DNA from: Pseudomonas sp. UBA4194
GTDB lineage: Bacteria; Pseudomonadota; Gammaproteobacteria; Pseudomonadales; Pseudomonadaceae
Length of the DNA: 55,688 nt
Assembly: GCF_002379585.1 (NCBI RefSeq)
Contig: NZ_DFUE01000010.1
Span: forward strand, 1 to 55,688
Direction of reading: 5' to 3'
Shown: one piece after another, positions 51,264 through 55,688 of the stretch
Layout of the letters: each line of letters starts with the position of its first letter
Numbering within the stretch: position 1 is the stretch's first letter
Made by a program: the position numbers and the translations under genes
Notes under the pieces: model-generated
Seen by the model: only the letters and a program-made list of their open reading frames with translations
What the model was told of the DNA's origin: nothing
Database searches by the model: none

Positions 51264-52367
51264 TCATTCGTAGAGGGCCACTGGGCGGCCGAGCACTTCC
51301 ATGCGCGGCGTCAGGTCCAGGCCGCTGCCATGGGTCAGGTAGGCGCTGCCCTGGTCGACGCTGTGGCCGCCCTCGGCGGTCACGACGCTGTGGTGGCGGC
51401 ACGCATTCCAGCTGGCGCGCAGGAACGGCGCCGGGGTGGCCATGGCCAGGTGCAGGGCGGCGGTGTCGGCGATCTGGCTGCCGCCGACATCCTCGATGTT
51501 CATCTGGATGCCCTGTTGCAGGCAGTAATCGCGCAGATGGCGGGCCTTGGTCAGGCCGCCGACCCTGCCGATTTTCAGGCCCAGGGCCTGCGCCGTGTTC
51601 GACTCGCAGGCGTAGTAGAGGTCGGCGGCAGTGTGGATGCACTCGTCGAGGATGATCGGTTGGCGGGTCATGGCGCGAACTCGCCGGCATTGCTCCAGGG
51701 TTTCGCAAGGCTGCTCGAAGTACACGCCTGGGTCGCTGACGGTGTTCATCACCGCAATGGCTTGAGCAGGCAGCCAGGCGCGATTGACATCGAAGGTCAG
51801 CCTGTCGCCCGGGCTCTTTGCCGCCAGCAACGCTTCGATACGCCTCAGGTCCGCCTGAACGCCCGAGCCGATCTTGCAGGAGTGGGTGCGATAGCCCTGG
51901 GCGTGGGCGAGGGCAACGTCCGCGACCATGGCGTCGGGCGATGCGGTCGGAATGCTGCTCTGCAGGGCAAGGCCATCGTTGAAACGCCCGCCCAGCAAGG
52001 CATAGACCGGCAGGCTGCTGAAGCGCCCCAGAATGTCCCAGCAGGCGATGTCCAGGGCCGATTTGACGTAAGGATGGCCCGGCAGCGCCCGATCCATGAG
52101 GTGGTTGAGGGTATCCAGGTACAGCGGGTTGCAACCTATCAGTTGCGGCGCCAGCACATCCAGGCCGGCGCGCACGCCTGTGGCGAAGGCGGGCAGGTAG
52201 GTGGCGCCCCACGGGCAGCTTTCACCGAGGCCTTGAAGCCCCTGGTCGGTATCCACCAGCACCACGGTGCTGTCCAGGTCGGAATATTGCAGGCGGCCAC
52301 CGGACAGCGCATACGGCTTGTCCAGAGGCAGGTCGACTTGATAGACACGGATGCGGGTGATTTTCAT
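51264..52367 (-). CDS. enolase-superfamily enzyme (MLE subgroup, HpbD/C3HypD-like)
   Basis: A 367-residue TIM-barrel enzyme. Metal ligands D193 (TFDVN), E218 (YFEQP) and D241 (LDE), and the acid-base lysines K165 (CKIGSG) and K265 (LKIGRVGG) are present. Two lysines facing each other fit the proton-transfer enzymes related to 4-hydroxyproline betaine epimerase and cis-3-hydroxyproline dehydratase, to which the C-terminal part (NIEDVGGSQIADTAALH) also looks most similar. Rieske oxygenases often occur beside such genes. The start overlaps the dehydrogenase stop by four bases. Confidence 0.85.
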   Translation of the reverse strand: MKITRIRVYQVDLPLDKPYALSGGRLQYSDLDSTVVLVDTDQGLQGLGESCPWGATYLPAFATGVRAGLDVLAPQLIGCNPLYLDTLNHLMDRALPGHPYVKSALDIACWDILGRFSSLPVYALLGGRFNDGLALQSSIPTASPDAMVADVALAHAQGYRTHSCKIGSGVQADLRRIEALLAAKSPGDRLTFDVNRAWLPAQAIAVMNTVSDPGVYFEQPCETLEQCRRVRAMTRQPIILDECIHTAADLYYACESNTAQALGLKIGRVGGLTKARHLRDYCLQQGIQMNIEDVGGSQIADTAALHLAMATPAPFLRASWNACRHHSVVTAEGGHSVDQGSAYLTHGSGLDLTPRMEVLGRPVALYE

Positions 52368-53684
52368 GAGCAGTGTCCGCCAAGGTTTGCCGTGGAAGGG
52401 GGTCCCAGGTCCAGGGTGTGCAGGATGGGGAGATGTAGATCCGCCACCAGTCCCGCGAATTCGCGCAGCACTGCCTGGTCGGGCTGGTACGAATGGGCGT
52501 TGTCCGAGACCCAGCTGGGGCCGCAACTCATGCTGACGACCCGATCGAGCAGCTCGGCGCCCAGGCCCATGGCGCGTCCGAGCTCCAAGGCCTCGCGCAG
52601 GATCAAGGCGTTGCTCCAGGCCATTACCTCGCTCAGGCATTGGGCCTGCTCAGCCCATGCAGGATGGCCAAGGGTGTAGCGGTACTGGGGCGGGACATGC
52701 GGTTTGACCCGCCCGCGCGCGTCGGTATGCAGAGGCGCCGGGTGACGGTAGTCACGGTTGGCGCCATAGGGTGAGGGCGCCGTGAATCCCGGAATCTGCA
52801 AGCGCCGGTCATTCTCCCGCTCGAGCAAGTGCACCACTTTCAGGTGGTTGACCCGCGCCGGATAGCTGTAGCGGGCCTGGCGATAGCGTTGTTCCACCAA
52901 TCGGCCCAGCGCCAGCGGCACCTCCAGCTCATCGGCCAGGCTCACCACCAGGGCGGTATCTTTGACGGTGATCTCCAGCGTGCAGGAGTGGTCGTAGCTG
53001 CCGTCGAGCAACAAGGGGGTGATCTGGTCGACGACGAAGCAGTTGCCGCGGCCTTTCTTTGCCGTCTCCCACAGCCAGTGCAGATCGATGCCGTGAGTCT
53101 GGGCGACGATGAGTAATTCGGCCCACACCAGCGTGGCACAGTAGAACAGCAGGTTGGTCAGCAGCTTCACCGACTGGCCAGTGCCGATCGCGCCGACATG
53201 CAAGGCATGCTGACCCATCACGCGGAGCACCGGTTCGACCTGGGCGTAGGCCGACGCGGTGCCGCCTGCATAGAAGCAGACGTTGTTGAAATCCACCCCC
53301 ATATGGGAAAGATTGCTGACCGGCGCTTCAAGGCTGAGTACCCCTCGAGCTGCCCGCCAGCGCGGCGATTTCCAAGGTGTTGTGATAGTCGGTGGTGGAG
53401 GTGTCCACCCAGATCGCGCCTGGGCTCAGGCCTGCCAGCGCGCCGTCGGTGCCGATCATCATGTGTCGCACGTGGCAGGGCAGCGGCAGGCAGGTGATGA
53501 GCACCGCGGCCCCCTCTGCCGCCTGGGCAGGAGTCGGCGCCCAGGCGGCACCGTGTTCATCGGCCCAGGCCGCGCAGCCTGGGTCGAAATCATGCACGCT
53601 CACGGCATACCCCTGGCGTAGCAGTTCAGCGATGAAGGGCCGGCCCATATTGCCCGCACCAATGAAACCGATCGATTCGTTCAT
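52364..53684 (-). pseudogene. long 6PGDH/beta-hydroxyacid dehydrogenase-like gene with a one-base frameshift
   Basis: Two frames, 53328-53684 and 52364 up to about 53345, together make one protein. The first encodes the NAD-binding site GFIGAGNMGRPF and ends in a chance stop; the second begins with LSLEAPVSNLSHMG, the substrate motif that must follow. Removing one G from the G4 run (plus-strand CCCC at 53341-53344) restores a continuous 439-residue reading frame. The catalytic-type lysine is in GTGQSVKLLTN. The protein is about 150 residues longer than usual family members, with an unknown C-terminal extension. It could be a sequencing or assembly error, a recent mutation or, less likely, a slippage site. 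Confidence 0.82.
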
Positions 53685-53701
53685 GCATCACACTCCTTTG
53701 C

Positions 53702-54625
53702 TCATGCCAGTTCCAGGGCTCTACCCGCGCCTTCACGACGGCGCCAGATAGCATCGAAATTGTTCAGCATCACTGCGCGGGTACTGAAGGCGGGCCCAGC
53801 GTCCAAGGGCATAATCACGGCGTCGATGTCCGGGTAGATGAAGAACGCCAAGGACACCCTCGCCTGCGCCTGGCAGTGCTGCACACGATGGGGCGTGCTG
53901 ACCAGCTGGGCGCCGCTCCAGCGCGCGAGCATGTCGCCCAGGTTGATCACCACGGCGCCATCGACACACGGCACCGGCTGCCATTGGCCCCGGGTGAAAA
54001 TGCTCAGGGAGGGATGCGGCAATGGCTGTTGAATCAGCACGGTGATGAAGCCGTTATCGGTATGCCGGCCCGCAGTGCCTCCGGCAGCCGGGTAATAGCT
54101 GCAACGCTGAATGAGGGTGGGCTTGCCAAAGTAGGGGTCGAGGAGGGTAGCCGGCAGGCCCAGCGCCTGTACGATGGCGTGGCGCAGGGGGGGCAGCAGC
54201 CGCCCCATGACCTCGTCCTGCAGGGCCAGCGCCGAGACGGTGAAGCCTGGGGCAATGGCGTCGTCTGGCAAAAGGCTGGGGCCGGAGAAGGGCGACTGCC
54301 CGGGACGGTCGATGCCCCAATCGAAGTGCTGCTTGAGGTCCGGCCCCTCGGCCGGATGCAGGATCTCGCCCCGCTCGCCGACATAGCCCCGCGCCGTGAC
54401 CGGGAAACCGGGTTGATGGGCGTGTCCGTAAGCCGTCTTCATGGCGCTGGGCAAGCCAAAGAAGGCGTGGGCGCTGTGAATGTGTGCTTCGATCAACGCC
54501 GCGGGTAGACCATGGTCGATCAGGTAGAAAAAACCGGACTCGCGACAGGCGCAGGCCAGTTGCTTGAGTGCCTGCGTGGGATCATCAGCCAGATCGGCCA
54601 GCGAGATGATGGGTAGGAGCGACAT
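53702..54625 (-). CDS. isopenicillin N synthase-like Fe(II) oxygenase
   Basis: A 307-residue double-stranded beta-helix oxygenase. The iron ligands are H188, D190 (GRHTDN) and H246 (STPHRVQH); R256 and S258 (ARVSLAFF) are the usual 2-oxoglutarate-binding pair. Family members hydroxylate or oxidise small molecules with 2-oxoglutarate. The start is ATG 54625 (MSLLPIISLADL). It begins 13 bases after the methyltransferase stop. Substrate unknown. Confidence 0.88.
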   Translation of the reverse strand: MSLLPIISLADLADDPTQALKQLACACRESGFFYLIDHGLPAALIEAHIHSAHAFFGLPSAMKTAYGHAHQPGFPVTARGYVGERGEILHPAEGPDLKQHFDWGIDRPGQSPFSGPSLLPDDAIAPGFTVSALALQDEVMGRLLPPLRHAIVQALGLPATLLDPYFGKPTLIQRCSYYPAAGGTAGRHTDNGFITVLIQQPLPHPSLSIFTRGQWQPVPCVDGAVVINLGDMLARWSGAQLVSTPHRVQHCQAQARVSLAFFIYPDIDAVIMPLDAGPAFSTRAVMLNNFDAIWRRREGAGRALELA

Positions 54626-54638
54626 GGCCGTGCCTCGC

Positions 54639-55313
54639 TCAGTTGACTTGAAAGGCCAGGTAGTGGGCCTGCACATCGCGCAGGTAAGGACCGTTCAAGC
54701 GACTGTCCAGCAGGCTCAGTCGGTGGGCCCGCTGCAATGCCTGGCAGTGGCTTTGAAACGCCGTATCGGCGTAGTAGGCAGCCCGTACGCTGAGCACGAT
54801 CAAGCCGCCGGGACGTGTCAGTTCAATCAGTCCGGACAGGCCCGAGGGGGGCAAATGCCCGGGAATGAAGGCGCCGCAGCACAGCACCAGGTCGTAACGA
54901 TGCTGCAGCTGTTCGGGGACGGCCTGGGTCAGGTCCAGGTCGCCGTACAGCTGCCGGTAAACCGCACGGGCGCGGGCCCGTTCCACCATGGCCGGTGACA
55001 GATCACAACCGTCGACATGATCGTAGCCACGGCGCTTCAGGACGCGGCCGACCAGGCCGGTGCCGCAACAGGCGTCCATTATCCGACAGTCCGACCCCAT
55101 CGCGATCACGGCCGGTAAACGGTGCATGAAGTCGATCATGATTGTGGGACCACAGTAGTCCTGCGCACTCACGTCGTTGTCGTAGTGCAAAGACCACTGC
55201 TGGTAATACTCGCGCAGGCTCAGCGTGGTTGTTTGATTCAGCGCATGGTCGATTGAACTGCTGGTTGTTGTTGCGGTTCGAACATTGACTTGGCCGGCAG
55301 ACATGATCTTCAT
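54639..55313 (-). CDS. class I SAM-dependent methyltransferase
   Basis: A 224-residue methyltransferase. The SAM-binding motif I is IMDACCGTGLVG at about 78-89, followed by DGCDLSPAMVERAR. It is the first gene of the second minus-strand operon. The start is uncertain: ATG 55313 (MKIMSAG) is chosen, with alternatives at 55304 and TTG 55355; none has a strong ribosome binding site. Possible targets are an amine or hydroxyl of the pathway intermediate. Confidence 0.82.
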   Translation of the reverse strand: MKIMSAGQVNVRTATTTSSSIDHALNQTTTLSLREYYQQWSLHYDNDVSAQDYCGPTIMIDFMHRLPAVIAMGSDCRIMDACCGTGLVGRVLKRRGYDHVDGCDLSPAMVERARARAVYRQLYGDLDLTQAVPEQLQHRYDLVLCCGAFIPGHLPPSGLSGLIELTRPGGLIVLSVRAAYYADTAFQSHCQALQRAHRLSLLDSRLNGPYLRDVQAHYLAFQVN

Positions 55314-55675
55314 CGACGCGTGCTCACTGAAGTTGAACTTGGGAGGACGACTCAATAGTTAGCGGCGGCTGCGTAGAAGGTCAACGACCGCTTCGGGCAC
55401 TTCGTGGTGTACAAAAATTTACAGCGAAAGTTGAATAAGTGCGTGATAGATGTAATGTCCGGCTGTGAGCGCGTTCAAAAGCACTTTATATAATCTAAGC
55501 ATATGATTTGCATGGTTCTATTAGGCATAAGTTGCTGTGTAAATTCAGTGACATATGCATTGCATCAAATCCCATATTCCTTGCAGGGTTAAGATTTTGT
55601 AGGGGCAGGGTAGACAATTAATTGGGCTCGAACACGCTTAAGTAAGGCCCCGCATCACCCTTCACACATACCCCC
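55314..55675. other. non-coding AT-rich region upstream of the methyltransferase operon
   Basis: No gene is evident in this stretch. It is much richer in A and T than the cluster. Two similar motifs occur, CATATGATTTGCAT (about 55500) and CATATGCATTGCAT (about 55554), which could be a regulator's binding repeats. It must contain the promoter of the operon to its left, but I could not choose one with confidence. Confidence 0.5.
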
Positions 55676-55688
55676 CTTGTAGGAGCGG
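55676..55688. repeat. start of a REP element cut by the window end
   Basis: TTGTAGGAGCGG is the opening of the common P. putida REP; the rest is outside the window. Confidence 0.55.

Noticed and set aside
51204..52679. A 491-residue plus-strand frame opposite the enolase-like gene.
   Set aside because: It is a high-GC shadow of a gene with intact catalytic residues.
42397..55313. Assignment of the cluster to sulfazecin- or bulgecin-type sulfated antibiotics.
   Set aside because: From what I recall of those clusters, the fused sulfotransferase-A-T-R protein, enolase-like enzyme and betaine-type Rieske enzyme are not part of them; shared sulfation alone is not enough.
1..55688. tRNA or rRNA genes, CRISPR arrays, insertion sequences and prophage genes.
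   Set aside because: None was recognisable; the repeats present are REP elements.

Overview
The window is a stretch of a Pseudomonas chromosome, most likely of the P. putida / P. fluorescens lineage. The basis is gene order and protein sequence: tuf is followed by the S10-spc-alpha ribosomal operons, then katA, a bacterioferritin-like gene, uvrA, an MFS gene, ssb, ompW/oprG, nrdR-rib-nusB-thiL-pgpA, ribA and dxs-ispA-xseB. Several intergenic REP elements are of the Pseudomonas kind. Species cannot be fixed from the sequence alone.

Layout. 1-754 is the 3' end of tuf with a terminator. 805-14650 holds 27 ribosomal protein and related genes including secY and rpoA, all on the plus strand, with a main promoter before rpsJ and likely internal promoters before rpsH and rpsM. 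14787-17030 holds catalase katA and a haem-less bacterioferritin-type gene, followed by a duplicated REP pair. 17034-22018 holds uvrA (minus), a YajR-like MFS transporter and ssb. 22248-25410 holds an acyltransferase and two sugar-nucleotide-type SDR genes. 25464-31490 is a mixed block: an Anr-box-linked OmpW/OprG porin, a four-gene zinc-type ABC operon (ZrgA-like His-rich protein, ATPase, permease, DUF3299), a small conserved gene, a thioredoxin-TPR co-chaperone and a YbaY-like lipoprotein. 31598-39166 is nrdR plus riboflavin, thiamine and phospholipid genes, in which RibB carries a dead GTP cyclohydrolase-like domain and a separate RibA supplies the activity. 39263-42358 is xseB-ispA-dxs (minus).

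42397-55313 is an accessory biosynthetic-type cluster that I cannot match to a described pathway. Two tightly packed minus-strand operons flank a plus-strand LysR regulator. The first encodes an EamA exporter, a 1378-residue protein with a sulfotransferase-like domain, an unassigned middle region, an adenylation domain, a carrier domain and a terminal reductase domain, and a zinc alcohol dehydrogenase. The second encodes a class I methyltransferase, an IPNS-type iron oxygenase, a long 6PGDH-like dehydrogenase (frameshifted in this sequence), an enolase-superfamily enzyme, a Rieske oxygenase and a stand-alone APS kinase.

The genes suggest a route in which a carboxylic acid is loaded on the carrier, released as an aldehyde, reduced to an alcohol by the dehydrogenase, and perhaps sulfated in trans or cis by the fused sulfotransferase-like domain using PAPS made by the cluster's own APS kinase, then exported by the EamA protein. 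The oxygenases, methyltransferase and enolase-like enzyme would tailor or supply the acid. This is inference from domains and neighbourhood; no product is known. The cluster abuts xseB with only 38 bases between, and the window ends in AT-rich non-coding DNA and the start of another REP.
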